A stretch of DNA of 64,000 nt from CAYLMG01 sp964493425 (GTDB taxonomy: Bacteria; Planctomycetota; Phycisphaerae; Sedimentisphaerales; Anaerobacaceae). The translations under genes were made by a program, and so were the position numbers. This document shows positions 41,079 to 50,212 of the stretch, one piece after another (positions within the stretch are counted from its first letter, which is position 1; each line of letters starts with the position of its first letter). A model generated the notes under the pieces. It saw only the letters and a program-made list of their open reading frames with translations. It was not told where the DNA came from and did not search any database. The stretch lies in assembly GCA_964493425.1 (NCBI GenBank), contig CAZBMW010000002.1, forward strand, positions 1-64,000, given 5' to 3'.

Positions 41079-41151
41079 CGTAAGGCGGCTATTCGTATTA
41101 TTATCTTTAAGAAGCTATTTATAAAAATGTAAGGAAAGGAGTAGTAAGAAG

Positions 41152-41439
41152 ATGAAGATACGGCCATTAGGTGATAAAGTTCTTGTACAGCGGGTAGAGG
41201 CGGAGAACAAAACGGCTGGGGGGATTGTGCTGCCGGACACGGCGAAAGAAAAGCCCCAAAGGGGCAAAGTCATCAGCGTTGGGGACGGCAAGATTACCGA
41301 GGACGGGACCCAACAGAAGATGCAGGTAAAAAAGGGGGATATGGTTCTGTTCACAAGCTATGCCGGAACGGAGATAAAGATCGAGGGCAAGGAATACCTG
41401 ATTATGAGCGAGTCGGATATTATGGCGATTATAGAATAG
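41152..41439 (+). CDS. groES: co-chaperonin GroES
   Basis: GroEL lid of 95 residues, standard length. Visible features are the N-terminal IRPLGDKVLVQR, the mobile loop around AENKTAGGIVLPDTAKEKPQ that binds GroEL, and GDMVLFTSYAGTEIKIEGKEYLIM. GGAAAGGAG lies upstream of the ATG. It is followed 57 bp later by groEL. No CIRCE element is present upstream. Confidence 0.97.
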   Translation: MKIRPLGDKVLVQRVEAENKTAGGIVLPDTAKEKPQRGKVISVGDGKITEDGTQQKMQVKKGDMVLFTSYAGTEIKIEGKEYLIMSESDIMAIIE

Positions 41440-41496
41440 GCAGGCGGGTTTAGGATAACGAAAGAAAAAATTTAAGCATAAAAGGAGATAAAAAGA

Positions 41497-43125
41497 ATGG
41501 CAGCGAAAAAGATAGCTTACGGCAGTGACGCGAGAGCGGCGATACTCGACGGCGTGGAAAAATTAGCGCAGGCGGTGAAAATTACGCTTGGGCCTTGCGG
41601 GCGGAACGTCGTCTTGGAGAAATCCTACGGCTCGCCCACGGTTACCAAAGACGGTGTTACGGTAGCTAAAGAGATAGAGCTCGAGGATTCATACGAGAAT
41701 ATGGGAGCACAAATGGTAAAAGAGGTGGCGAGCAAAACGTCAACGGTCGCCGGAGACGGGACGACAACAGCGACCATCCTGGCGGAGAGCATCTTCAAAG
41801 AGGGTCTGAAAAATATTACTGCGGGCGCAAATGCGATGCAGGTCAAGCGAGGAATCGATAAGGCCGTGGATTCAATAGTTGAACAGCTCAAAAAGGTAAG
41901 CATACCAATTAAATCGAGCAGGCAGATAGAGCAGGTTGCAACGTGCTCGGCGAACCAGGATACTGAAATAGGCAGCAAGCTCGCGGATGCGATGAACAAG
42001 GTCGGCAAAGACGGCGTGATTACGGTAGAAGAGGGACAATCGCTCGAGACGACGGTCGAGCTGGTCGAGGGTATGCAGTTCGATAAGGGATACCTTAGCC
42101 CGCACTTTATTAATAACTTGGAGAATATGACGGTCGTGCTGGAGAAGCCTTATATTTTAGTCCACGAGAAGAAGATAAGCTCGGTAAAGTCAATGGTGCC
42201 GCTGTTAGAAAAGGTTGCCAAGCAGGGAAGACCTCTGCTGATTATCGCCGAGGACGTCGAGGGCGAGGCTCTGGCGACGCTGGTTGTTAACAAGCTTCGC
42301 GGCGTTCTGCAGGTGGCGGCGGTTAAGGCGCCGGGTTTCGGTGACAGACGAAAGGCAATGCTCGGCGACATAGCGGTGCTGACCGGCGGTGAAGCGATAT
42401 TCGAGGATTTGGGGCTGAAGCTTGAGAATATCGAATTGGGACAGCTCGGAAGGGCAAAGCGGGTGACCATCGATAAGGACACTACGACGATTATAGAAGG
42501 TGCTGGTGATACAGTACAGATTAAAGGCAGGATTGAGCAGCTGAATACAGAGATAGAGAAATCCACGAGTGACTATGATACGGAGAAGCTCCAGGAGCGG
42601 CTCGCAAAGCTCGCCGGCGGCGTCGCACAGATTAATGTCGGGGCGGCAACCGAGGCGGAGATGAAAGAAAAGAAGGCGCGCGTTGAGGATGCTCTTCACG
42701 CGTGCAGAGCCGCGGTCGAGGAGGGAATACTGCCGGGTGGAGGAGTGTCAATGCTAAGAGCTTTGTCGGCGCTCGATAAAATTAAATGCGCAGGCGACGA
42801 GAAAATCGGCGTGGAAATTATCAAAAGGGCCATCGTAGCGCCTATAAAGCAGATAGCTGAGAACGCCGGTCTCGACGGCTCGATTGTGGCACAGAAAATA
42901 ATGGAAAACAGTGAGACGAATTTCGGTTATGACGCGATTCGAAAGGAGTACGGTGACATGGTCGAGTTTGGGGTGATAGTACCGACAAAGGTTGAAAGGA
43001 TAGCGCTTCAAAACGGTGCGTCGATTGCATCACTGCTGCTGACCACGGATGCGATAGTCAGCGAGATTCCCGAGAAAAAGGAAACTCCTGCAGCAGGTAT
43101 GCCGCCAGGCGGCGGGATGTACTAA
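41497..43125 (+). CDS. groEL: chaperonin GroEL (Hsp60)
   Basis: ATP-driven folding chamber subunit of 542 residues, full length. The equatorial ATP-binding motif GDGTTTATIL (near 86-95), apical-domain segments and the C-terminal GGG ATP loop (ILPGGGVSML) are all present. It ends in a short glycine/methionine tail (AAGMPPGGGMY), as usual for chamber-floor tails. AAAGGAG precedes the ATG. Only one groEL is in the window, whereas planctomycetes often carry several. Confidence 0.98.
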   Translation: MAAKKIAYGSDARAAILDGVEKLAQAVKITLGPCGRNVVLEKSYGSPTVTKDGVTVAKEIELEDSYENMGAQMVKEVASKTSTVAGDGTTTATILAESIFKEGLKNITAGANAMQVKRGIDKAVDSIVEQLKKVSIPIKSSRQIEQVATCSANQDTEIGSKLADAMNKVGKDGVITVEEGQSLETTVELVEGMQFDKGYLSPHFINNLENMTVVLEKPYILVHEKKISSVKSMVPLLEKVAKQGRPLLIIAEDVEGEALATLVVNKLRGVLQVAAVKAPGFGDRRKAMLGDIAVLTGGEAIFEDLGLKLENIELGQLGRAKRVTIDKDTTTIIEGAGDTVQIKGRIEQLNTEIEKSTSDYDTEKLQERLAKLAGGVAQINVGAATEAEMKEKKARVEDALHACRAAVEEGILPGGGVSMLRALSALDKIKCAGDEKIGVEIIKRAIVAPIKQIAENAGLDGSIVAQKIMENSETNFGYDAIRKEYGDMVEFGVIVPTKVERIALQNGASIASLLLTTDAIVSEIPEKKETPAAGMPPGGGMY

Positions 43126-43167
43126 GACGGTGATTAGCCATTAGTAATAAGTTATGAGTAATTTTTG

Positions 43168-43194
43168 GGACGGCCGAGAGGAATCGGCCGTTCC
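43168..43194 (+). terminator. GC-rich hairpin after groEL
   Basis: GGACGGCCGA / TCGGCCGTTCC form a ten-pair stem with one bulged base and a short loop, 43 bp after groEL. It lacks a U-run, so it may be a processing or mRNA-stabilising structure, or a factor-dependent stop, rather than an intrinsic terminator. Confidence 0.45.
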
Positions 43195-43213
43195 GCTTAT
43201 CAGGGAGATAAAA

Positions 43214-43501
43214 ATGAGTTTTAAATCTTATACAAATATGCTGTCGCTGGCATCGAGGCGGATGGCTGCGGGAATTTTTATCTTAGGAATGCTGCTGACA
43301 GGTTTTGGTTTTCTGATTTATCTTCTGCCGAAACTTTTTGCAACGCTCGCAGCGCTGTTTTTTTTCTTCTTGGGAGCCGGCTGTATCGTGATGGGAATAA
43401 AGCTGCTGTGGGCGCAGCACAAATTCAATAAACTAAGCAGGGGCAATGGAAACGAATATCGCCGGAACGTTCGGATACGCGTCGAAGATTATGAACAGTA
43501 A
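43214..43501 (+). CDS. small two-helix membrane protein, unknown
   Basis: Protein of 95 residues with two closely spaced membrane helices (about 17-37 and 44-66) and a basic C-terminal tail. I do not recognise it. The frame opens at 43154, but GGGAG just before the ATG at 43214 fixes the start and removes an upstream part that would overlap the hairpin. It lies between groEL and rnr on the same strand. Confidence 0.65.
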   Translation: MSFKSYTNMLSLASRRMAAGIFILGMLLTGFGFLIYLLPKLFATLAALFFFFLGAGCIVMGIKLLWAQHKFNKLSRGNGNEYRRNVRIRVEDYEQ

Positions 43502-43570
43502 AAGGAGGAGAGTTCGGGGGATTATATTTGTGATTGAGAGCGGCGCAGGCGGGGAGTATAATCTACATTG

Positions 43571-45754
43571 ATGCTGGAAGGCTTTAAGAAACAAATACTT
43601 AAGTACGTCGGGCACAGCGAATACCGGCCTGTGAAGCTGTCGAAACTTGCCAAAGGGCTTGGTATAAGCAGCGAGGATTACTCCGAATTCAAGAAGGCGT
43701 TCGAGCAGCTCCGCCAATCCGGTCATATCATTATCGGCGAGAGAAGCGCTATAGAGCTTCGGCCTCTAAAGGGGCAAATCACGGGGACATTCCGAGCGAA
43801 CCGTCAGGGATTCGGATTCGTCAGTCCTCTGGTACCTGATTCACACAGTGATTTATTCATCCCGCCCGGCGACACGGGAACGGCGGTGACGGGTGATATC
43901 GTTGCGGCGAAAATCGTCAAGCGAGGCAGGCGCGGCGGGCAGATGCGTTATGCGGGTAAAGTAATCGAGATACTTCAGCGGTCAAGCAGCAGGATTGTGG
44001 GGACGCTGAGTAAAAGCAAAGAAGGCTGGCTGGTCCGGCCGGAAGGCAAAGGTTACGTCGAGCCTGTCAGCGTCGGTGACGTGAGTGCAAAAGGGGCAAG
44101 AGAAAAGGATAAGGTCGTTGTCGAGATAGTGAGCTGGCCGACAGAGAAGTATTTCGGGCAGGGTGTAATTGTTGAAGTACTCGGCAGAGCGGGACAATAC
44201 GAGACAGAAATAAATTCGATTGTTCGGCGGTGTCAGATTCCGTCTGAATTTGATGAGGCTTGTCTGTCAGAAGCCAGAGAAGCTGCGACGAACTTTAGTG
44301 ATTTCGATGAGACGGACAGAGAGGATATAACAGGCACGGTTGTCATAACGATTGACCCGCCCGATGCGAAGGATTTTGATGATGCTATAAGTCTCGAGAA
44401 AGATAACAACAGTTGGGTACTCGGTGTGCATATAGCAGATGTGAGTTTTTTTGTGGGTGAGGGGGCAGCGCTCGATGAAGAGGCGAGACAGCGGGGAAAC
44501 AGTGTGTATCTGCCGGGACGGACTATAGCGATGCTGCCGGAGGTTTTAAGTAACGGGATATGCTCGCTTCAGCCGGGACAGAAAAGGTTCGTCAAAAGTG
44601 TCTATACGAGATACGACGGTGAGGGAAAGGTCCTGGGCAGGAGGTTTGCAAGGTCGGTTATGAATTCGGCGCAGAGGCTGACATACGAGCAGGCGGAAAA
44701 AACACTAAGGGGAAAGACAGGCGAGGTTAAGAGTGAGGTGGTGACACTATTAAAGGATATGGAGACGCTTAGCAGGATAATTGAGAAGCGAAGGATTAAG
44801 AACGGGATGCTGCATCTGGATTTGGCGGAGACCGAGCTTGAGATGGATAAAAGCGGCAGGGTTGTCGATGCACATCCAGCGGATACGAGCTATCCTCATA
44901 CGATAATCGAGATGTTTATGGTCGAAGCTAACGAGGCGGTGGCAGCCCTTTTAGACAGTTTGAATGTTACATTTATGCGGAGAATTCACCCTGAGCCGGA
45001 TGCGATGAGCATAAAAGAATTAGCAAAACTGCTGCGGACAGTTGGTTTCAGTTTTCCAAAATCAGGTGGTCGTGCAGATATACAGGCTCTGCTGGAGTCG
45101 GTCAGGGGGAGGGATGCGAGTGTTGCTGTGAATTTACTTGTTCTGCGGAGTCTCGAAAAGGCTGTATATTCGCCGAGAAACGTCGGCCATTACGCGCTTG
45201 CTTCGAGGCACTATTGTCACTTTACCAGCCCGATACGACGGTATGCGGATTTGCTTGTGCACAGGCTCTTAGATAATTACCTCGATGGTAAAGGAATGCC
45301 GAAGGGGCAGGAGCAGAACTTAGCGGAGGTCGGCAGGCATATAACGTTTACCGAGCAGCGTGCGGAAGATGCAGAGGAGGAGTTGAAGACGGTTTTGATT
45401 CTGCAGATGCTCAGTGAGCATATCGGCGAGGAGTTGGATGGTGTCGTTACAGGACTGGCGAATTTCGGAGTATTTGTTCAGAGCAAGAAGTTTGGGATTG
45501 AGGGATTGATTTCGACCGAGCAGTTGGGCAGCAGGTGGGATTATTATCCTAAAAGTCACTGTTTCGCGGAGGATTCGGGAGCGACTTTACACCTTGGAGA
45601 AGGGATTAAAACGAGGATAGTTTCGGTGAATCTGGCTGCGAGACAATTAAATCTCGTACCGGCTGGGCCTTTGAGTAAAGCCACTACAAAAAAGAAAAAA
45701 GGGAAAAAAGAAAGAGGAAAAGGTAGAAGAAAAAGAGGCGGTAAATACAGATGA
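43571..45754 (+). CDS. rnr: ribonuclease R
   Basis: Processive 3'-5' exoribonuclease that degrades structured RNA. In order: an N-terminal winged-helix-like region (about 1-75), cold-shock domains (about 80-230), the RNB catalytic domain with metal-binding DPPDAKDFDDAI (about 265-276), an S1 domain (about 625-705) and a very basic tail (KKKKGKKERGKGRRKRGG). The 727 residues match the family. The ATG is preceded by an in-frame TTG, and GGGAG is 13 bases upstream. The coding strand is G-rich at third positions, unlike plus-strand genes before 40 kb. Confidence 0.95.
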   Translation: MLEGFKKQILKYVGHSEYRPVKLSKLAKGLGISSEDYSEFKKAFEQLRQSGHIIIGERSAIELRPLKGQITGTFRANRQGFGFVSPLVPDSHSDLFIPPGDTGTAVTGDIVAAKIVKRGRRGGQMRYAGKVIEILQRSSSRIVGTLSKSKEGWLVRPEGKGYVEPVSVGDVSAKGAREKDKVVVEIVSWPTEKYFGQGVIVEVLGRAGQYETEINSIVRRCQIPSEFDEACLSEAREAATNFSDFDETDREDITGTVVITIDPPDAKDFDDAISLEKDNNSWVLGVHIADVSFFVGEGAALDEEARQRGNSVYLPGRTIAMLPEVLSNGICSLQPGQKRFVKSVYTRYDGEGKVLGRRFARSVMNSAQRLTYEQAEKTLRGKTGEVKSEVVTLLKDMETLSRIIEKRRIKNGMLHLDLAETELEMDKSGRVVDAHPADTSYPHTIIEMFMVEANEAVAALLDSLNVTFMRRIHPEPDAMSIKELAKLLRTVGFSFPKSGGRADIQALLESVRGRDASVAVNLLVLRSLEKAVYSPRNVGHYALASRHYCHFTSPIRRYADLLVHRLLDNYLDGKGMPKGQEQNLAEVGRHITFTEQRAEDAEEELKTVLILQMLSEHIGEELDGVVTGLANFGVFVQSKKFGIEGLISTEQLGSRWDYYPKSHCFAEDSGATLHLGEGIKTRIVSVNLAARQLNLVPAGPLSKATTKKKKGKKERGKGRRKRGGKYR

Positions 45755-45800
45755 GATTCTACCAAAAAGGATTTTAAGGAAGCGGACAGCTTTGGATTTC

Positions 45801-45829
45801 TTGACATTGGTGTGTTTTTTTAAGATACT
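45801..45829 (+). promoter_or_regulatory. candidate promoter of efp (and secA)
   Basis: Perfect -35 TTGACA (45801-45806) and GATACT (45824-45829), 17 bp apart, 47 bp before the efp start codon. Confidence 0.5.
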
Positions 45830-45875
45830 ATCCATTTTATAAAGGTAAAAGTTTGTTGTTTTTTTGGAGAACGAT

Positions 45876-46436
45876 ATGAAGGCATCCGAGATGAGAAAAG
45901 GTCAGACCGTGATAATCGACGGCAAGCTGTATGCGATTGTGGATTATCAGCATGTAAAATTGGGCAAGGGAGGAGCGGTTTACCAAACGAAGCTGAAGAG
46001 CCTTTCGGACGGCACGATACGGAGCATTCGCATCCGGTCGGAAGACACGATTGAAGAGGCATTTCTCGACAAGAGAACGTACGAGTACCTGTATTCTTCG
46101 GGCAGCGAACATATCCTGATGGATACGACGACATACGACCAGATTACGCTCGACGATGAAGCGTTCGGCGACGGGCAGAAATACCTGAAGCCGAACTCGC
46201 GACTGCAGGTAACGATGTACGAGGGCAGGCCGGTAATAGTCGAGCTTCCAAATACGGTGGATTTAGAGGTTACCCAGGCTCCGCCGGAAATAAAGGGGGC
46301 AACGGCGACGAACCAGAACAAGCCGGTGACATTAGAAACTGGACTCGTGGTGCAGGCGCCGCCTTTTATCAAGGTCGGCAACGTAATCAGGATAGATACA
46401 CGAAGCGGCGAGTACGTTACAAGAGTTAAGAGTTAA
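45876..46436 (+). CDS. efp: elongation factor P
   Basis: Translation factor that rescues ribosomes stalled at polyproline stretches. The 186 residues form the three expected beta domains. The functional tip loop is HVKLGKGGA, with the post-translationally modified position at K31 retained as lysine. The partner genes epmA/epmB (or equivalents) are not in the window. The ATG at 45876 has GGAG seven bases upstream, so the in-frame TTG at 45864 is not used. secA follows by 62 bp. Confidence 0.95.
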   Translation: MKASEMRKGQTVIIDGKLYAIVDYQHVKLGKGGAVYQTKLKSLSDGTIRSIRIRSEDTIEEAFLDKRTYEYLYSSGSEHILMDTTTYDQITLDDEAFGDGQKYLKPNSRLQVTMYEGRPVIVELPNTVDLEVTQAPPEIKGATATNQNKPVTLETGLVVQAPPFIKVGNVIRIDTRSGEYVTRVKS

Positions 46437-46475
46437 AATTCGAAATACGAATGACAAAAATACGAAACGGGAAAA
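46437..46475. repeat. low-complexity phrase repeat before secA
   Basis: The efp-secA gap reads ATTCGAAATACGAATGAC and AAAAATACGAAACGGG, with ATACGAA occurring twice. The style matches the phrase repeats at 40205-40273. Confidence 0.4.
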
Positions 46476-46498
46476 AATCTGTTTTATAGAATGCAGAT

Positions 46499-49400
46499 AT
46501 GGCAGGCAAAATCGGTAAACTATTACTTAAGGTTTTTGGCAGCCGCAATGAGCGTCTGGTAAGAGCGTACTCCGTAATCGCACAGCAGACGAACGTTTTC
46601 GAGGAGCAGATTAAGCAGCTCGATGACGAGGCGCTGAAAGCCAAGACCGAGGAATTCAAGAGCCAGCTCAAAGGAGGCGCCAGCGCAGAAGAGATTCTGC
46701 TGGAAGCGTTCGCGGTCGTGCGGGAGGCGGCGAGACGCAATGTCGAGATGCGGCATTTCGACGTTCAGCTTATCGGAGGAGACGTTCTGTACGAGGGCAA
46801 GATTGCGGAGATGGCAACCGGCGAGGGCAAAACGCTGGTTGCGACGCTTGCGGTTTATCTTGTTTATCTGACCGGCAGAAAGGTGCATATTGTCACGGTA
46901 AACGATTATCTTGCGAAAAGAGATGCGGAATGGATGGGGCCTGTATATAAAGCGCTTGGGCTTACGGTCGGCGCGATACAGGCGGATATGGATACGGCTG
47001 GCGACGAGCGCAAGCAGCAGTACAGATGCGACGTGACTTACGGGACGAATAACGAGTTCGGCTTTGACTATCTGCGTGACAATATGAAGCTGAGCCTTGA
47101 GCAGATGGTACAAAGTGAGCTTCAGTATGCGATAATAGACGAGGTCGATTCGATTCTGATAGATGAGGCGAGGACGCCTTTGATAATATCAGGGCCGGCC
47201 TTCGACGATGTGAGCAGATACAAAAGTGCGGATGGGGTGGCGCGAAAGCTGATAGGCCTTCAGGGCAACTATGACCGGATAAAAAAACAGATTGACTCGG
47301 CCCAGCGTACACTTGCGAATGCCCAGGGCGAGCTCTCGGAGGCAAAAAAAGATAAAGACGAGCAACGCATAAAGAAAGCACAGCAGACGATAGCTAAAAC
47401 GGAACCGGAGCTTGAGGTTGCAAAGGCGAAGTTGGAGGGCATTACCCAGTATTACGAGGTTGAAATCGACAGAAAGGCTGTCCATCTCACGCACGAAGGA
47501 GTCGGAGCGGCGCAGGATATAGCGGGCGTGGGGTCGTTTTTTACGGGCAGCAATATGGAATGGCCACATCTATTGGAGCAGGCGCTGCGGGCACACGTGA
47601 CATTCGAGAAGGAAAAAGATTACGTTGTGATGGACGGCAAAGTGATAATCGTGGACGAATTCACGGGCAGACTTATGCACGGCAGGCAGTGGTCGGACGG
47701 GCTGCACCAGGCGGTTGAGGCGAAGGAAAACGTCGCAGTCAAGGAGGAGACACAGACGCTGGCGACAATAACTTTGCAGAATTTCTTTAAGCTGTATGAC
47801 CAGATTGCAGGGATGACGGGTACGGCTGCGACGGAGGCAGAAGAGTTTGTGAACATATATAAACTTGAAGTTGTGGTGATACCGACAAACGAGCCGTGCA
47901 TCAGAGACGACCATAACGATGTGATATATAAGTCAGTCCGCGAAAAATTCAATGCAATAGTGGAAGAGATAAACGAGATAACCGGAGCGGGCCGGCCTGT
48001 ACTTGTAGGGACAATCAGTATAGAAAAAAGCGAAGCTCTCAGCGAGGCCCTTACGAGAAGATACGGAATAGAGCATGAGGTATTGAATGCGAAACAGCAT
48101 GCTCGCGAGGCGCTGATAGTAGAGAAAGCCGGCCATCAGCATAATACAAGGGACGGGGCGGTTCGAGGCAATGTTACGATAGCGACGAATATGGCAGGTC
48201 GTGGTACGGATATAAAACTCGGAGACGGAGTTGCGGAAATTGGCGGGCTTCATATTTTAGGAACCGAACGTCACGAGGCGAGACGCATAGACAATCAGCT
48301 TCGAGGCCGGTCTGGCAGGCAGGGAGACGCGGGGTCGAGCCAGTTTTTCCTGAGCTTCGACGACGATTTGATGCGGGTATTTGCACCGGATTGGACGGTG
48401 AAGGCGTTGAGCTGGATAGGCTGGGAAGAGGGTCAGCCGATTATGCACAAGAGGATAAGCAAGGGAATCGAGAAAGCGCAGAAAAAGGTTGAGGAGCGCA
48501 ACTTCGAGATTCGAAAGAGTCTGCTCGAATACGACGAAGTGATGGATTATCAGCGCAAGATTTTCTACTCGCGGAGACGGCAGATACTCGCGGGCAAGGA
48601 TTTGAAAAATATTATAGAGGATATGATAACAGCGAGCGTTACCAAGAGTTGCGAGAGTATCCTCGACAAGCGATATCCTTTAAAATGCATAACTGAGTGG
48701 GCGAGGAGCAGCTTTGGAGTTGAGCTGAGACAATCAGATATCGAGGGTAAGGGAGCGGATGAGATTGAGCAGCTAATCAAGGGGCGTGCAACGGATAATG
48801 CAGCGAACAATATATCGCTGTCACTCGGCGAATATCTTGAGGATTACAGTGACTCTGCGACGTGGGATATAGCGGGTCTTTGCAAGTGGGCGATGAGCGC
48901 GTTCAGTGTGAACTTAAGCGCCGGCAAGGTCAAGGGCCAGAGGCCGGAGGAGATAGAAGAGCAACTTGTAGCTGCGGCAGCAGAGCAGATAGAGAAGAAA
49001 GACTGCTCCGCTGTTGCAGGTTTTCTGGAAGGTGACTTTGCTTTTAGGACATATACCGAATGGGTGCGGTCAAAATTCGCCATAGAGCTCGACATCGAAC
49101 AGTTAAGAGAGCTCGGAGAGGCGAAGATACAGGAATACGTGATAGAGAAGACAACAGAAAAGTACAGGCAAAGAGAGATTGAATATCCGGTTGAGTTCGC
49201 GATGAATATGGTTTACGGGCCTGAGGGTGCGAATATATACGGATTCGAGAAGCTGGCAGAGTGGGCGAACAAAAAATACCAGGCGGGTGTGTCGGCGGAA
49301 CAAATACAACAGCTCAAGCCGAAAGTTTTGTATGAGAGACTGCTGGAACTCAGCAAAAGCTTCAGCAACGGCAAGCTCGAAGAACAGATTGACGAAAGAG

Positions 49401-49984
49401 TCGCGAAGTTGAATACAAGTGAACTGGTCGAATGGGCAAACCAAAGATTTAATGCATCCTTTACGGAGGAGACAATAGGTGACAGAGAGCAGATAAGAGA
49501 AAAACTTGTCAAATCAGGCAGGGAGTTTTTGAGAAGCGAGCTCAGTGACCTTGAAAAATATGTTCTTCTGCAGGTTTATGACAGCGTGTGGAAGGACCAT
49601 CTGTATGTGATGGACCATTTGAAGAGTAATATTCATTTTCGGGCGTGGGCGGAGAAGGACCCGAAGACCGAGTTTAAGCGGGAAGGCTTTCGCTTGTTCG
49701 AGGAGATGTTGGGGACGATAGAAGAGAGGGTGGCAGATATAATCTTTAAGGTGCGCCTTGAGGCTGGAGCGAGGGCAAGAAGCGTATGGAACGTGAGTAG
49801 GACAAGTCACGACGAGGTCGGCCAGTTTGCGATGCAGGAGAGACAGCGTGCGGCGGCACAGGCTCCGCAGGGTGAAGTGAAGGTAAAACAGATTGTTCAC
49901 GAAAAGCCGAAAGTCGGCAGGAATGAGCCGTGCCCGTGCGGCAGCGGCAAAAAGTATAAAAAGTGCTGCGGAAAAAATTTATAG
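46499..49984 (+). CDS. secA: preprotein translocase motor SecA, extended
   Basis: ATPase driving Sec export. Core motifs: Walker A MATGEGKT (105-112), DEVDSILIDEART (214-226), helicase motifs TGTAATEAEEF (440-450), NMAGRGTDIKLG (564-575) and GRSGRQGD (603-610), and a C-terminal zinc site CPCGSGKKYKKCC (1145-1157) that binds SecB or ribosomes. At 1161 residues it is about 260 longer than Escherichia coli SecA. Two insertions account for this: a lysine-rich coiled coil at about 252-315 and a region at 731-1004 with five degenerate WA-x3-F modules. It follows efp. No secB is seen. Confidence 0.95.
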   Translation: MAGKIGKLLLKVFGSRNERLVRAYSVIAQQTNVFEEQIKQLDDEALKAKTEEFKSQLKGGASAEEILLEAFAVVREAARRNVEMRHFDVQLIGGDVLYEGKIAEMATGEGKTLVATLAVYLVYLTGRKVHIVTVNDYLAKRDAEWMGPVYKALGLTVGAIQADMDTAGDERKQQYRCDVTYGTNNEFGFDYLRDNMKLSLEQMVQSELQYAIIDEVDSILIDEARTPLIISGPAFDDVSRYKSADGVARKLIGLQGNYDRIKKQIDSAQRTLANAQGELSEAKKDKDEQRIKKAQQTIAKTEPELEVAKAKLEGITQYYEVEIDRKAVHLTHEGVGAAQDIAGVGSFFTGSNMEWPHLLEQALRAHVTFEKEKDYVVMDGKVIIVDEFTGRLMHGRQWSDGLHQAVEAKENVAVKEETQTLATITLQNFFKLYDQIAGMTGTAATEAEEFVNIYKLEVVVIPTNEPCIRDDHNDVIYKSVREKFNAIVEEINEITGAGRPVLVGTISIEKSEALSEALTRRYGIEHEVLNAKQHAREALIVEKAGHQHNTRDGAVRGNVTIATNMAGRGTDIKLGDGVAEIGGLHILGTERHEARRIDNQLRGRSGRQGDAGSSQFFLSFDDDLMRVFAPDWTVKALSWIGWEEGQPIMHKRISKGIEKAQKKVEERNFEIRKSLLEYDEVMDYQRKIFYSRRRQILAGKDLKNIIEDMITASVTKSCESILDKRYPLKCITEWARSSFGVELRQSDIEGKGADEIEQLIKGRATDNAANNISLSLGEYLEDYSDSATWDIAGLCKWAMSAFSVNLSAGKVKGQRPEEIEEQLVAAAAEQIEKKDCSAVAGFLEGDFAFRTYTEWVRSKFAIELDIEQLRELGEAKIQEYVIEKTTEKYRQREIEYPVEFAMNMVYGPEGANIYGFEKLAEWANKKYQAGVSAEQIQQLKPKVLYERLLELSKSFSNGKLEEQIDERVAKLNTSELVEWANQRFNASFTEETIGDREQIREKLVKSGREFLRSELSDLEKYVLLQVYDSVWKDHLYVMDHLKSNIHFRAWAEKDPKTEFKREGFRLFEEMLGTIEERVADIIFKVRLEAGARARSVWNVSRTSHDEVGQFAMQERQRAAAQAPQGEVKVKQIVHEKPKVGRNEPCPCGSGKKYKKCCGKNL
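48689..49510 (+). repeat. five-fold protein repeat within SecA
   Basis: Modules of about 30 residues start with ITEWARSSFGVEL (residue 731), LCKWAMSAFSVNL (794), YTEWVRSKFAIEL (852), LAEWANKKYQAGV (919) and LVEWANQRFNASF (976), each followed by a run that ends in E-I-x-E-x-[LV]. They are 58-67 residues apart. Escherichia coli SecA has one related segment before the final helical scaffold. Confidence 0.7.
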
Positions 49985-50005
49985 CAGCAAGGATTGATTA
50001 AAGCC

Positions 50006-50203
50006 TTACCTTTTTCTAATCCAGCGGAAACGAAAGACATTTCTGATTTTTTCGGTGAAACTGACCCCCATTTTCTGAGTGCTGGTTTCAAAATCGATTT
50101 TTTTAACGTCTTTTGGTTCGGGTTTCGGTTTTTTACCGAAGGCAGTAAGAATTCTTCCGGCGATTGAGCCGAGAAATGTCTTTTTGTTTAACTTCGGTGA
50201 CAT
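50006..50203 (-). CDS. small basic protein, unknown
   Basis: Predicted protein of 65 residues, rich in lysine and arginine with a short hydrophobic patch near residue 10-22. No family is recognised. It starts 9 bp after the 193-residue gene on the same strand, which suggests co-translation, but its ribosome site is weak. The existence of the gene rests on its open frame and position only. Confidence 0.45.
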   Translation of the reverse strand: MSPKLNKKTFLGSIAGRILTAFGKKPKPEPKDVKKIDFETSTQKMGVSFTEKIRNVFRFRWIRKR

Positions 50204-50212
50204 TCTGATTAG

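Noticed and set aside
41079..41151. CIRCE/HrcA operator before groES (also checked before dnaK)
   Set aside because: No TTAGCACTC-N9-GAGTGCTAA-like inverted repeat is present in either region.
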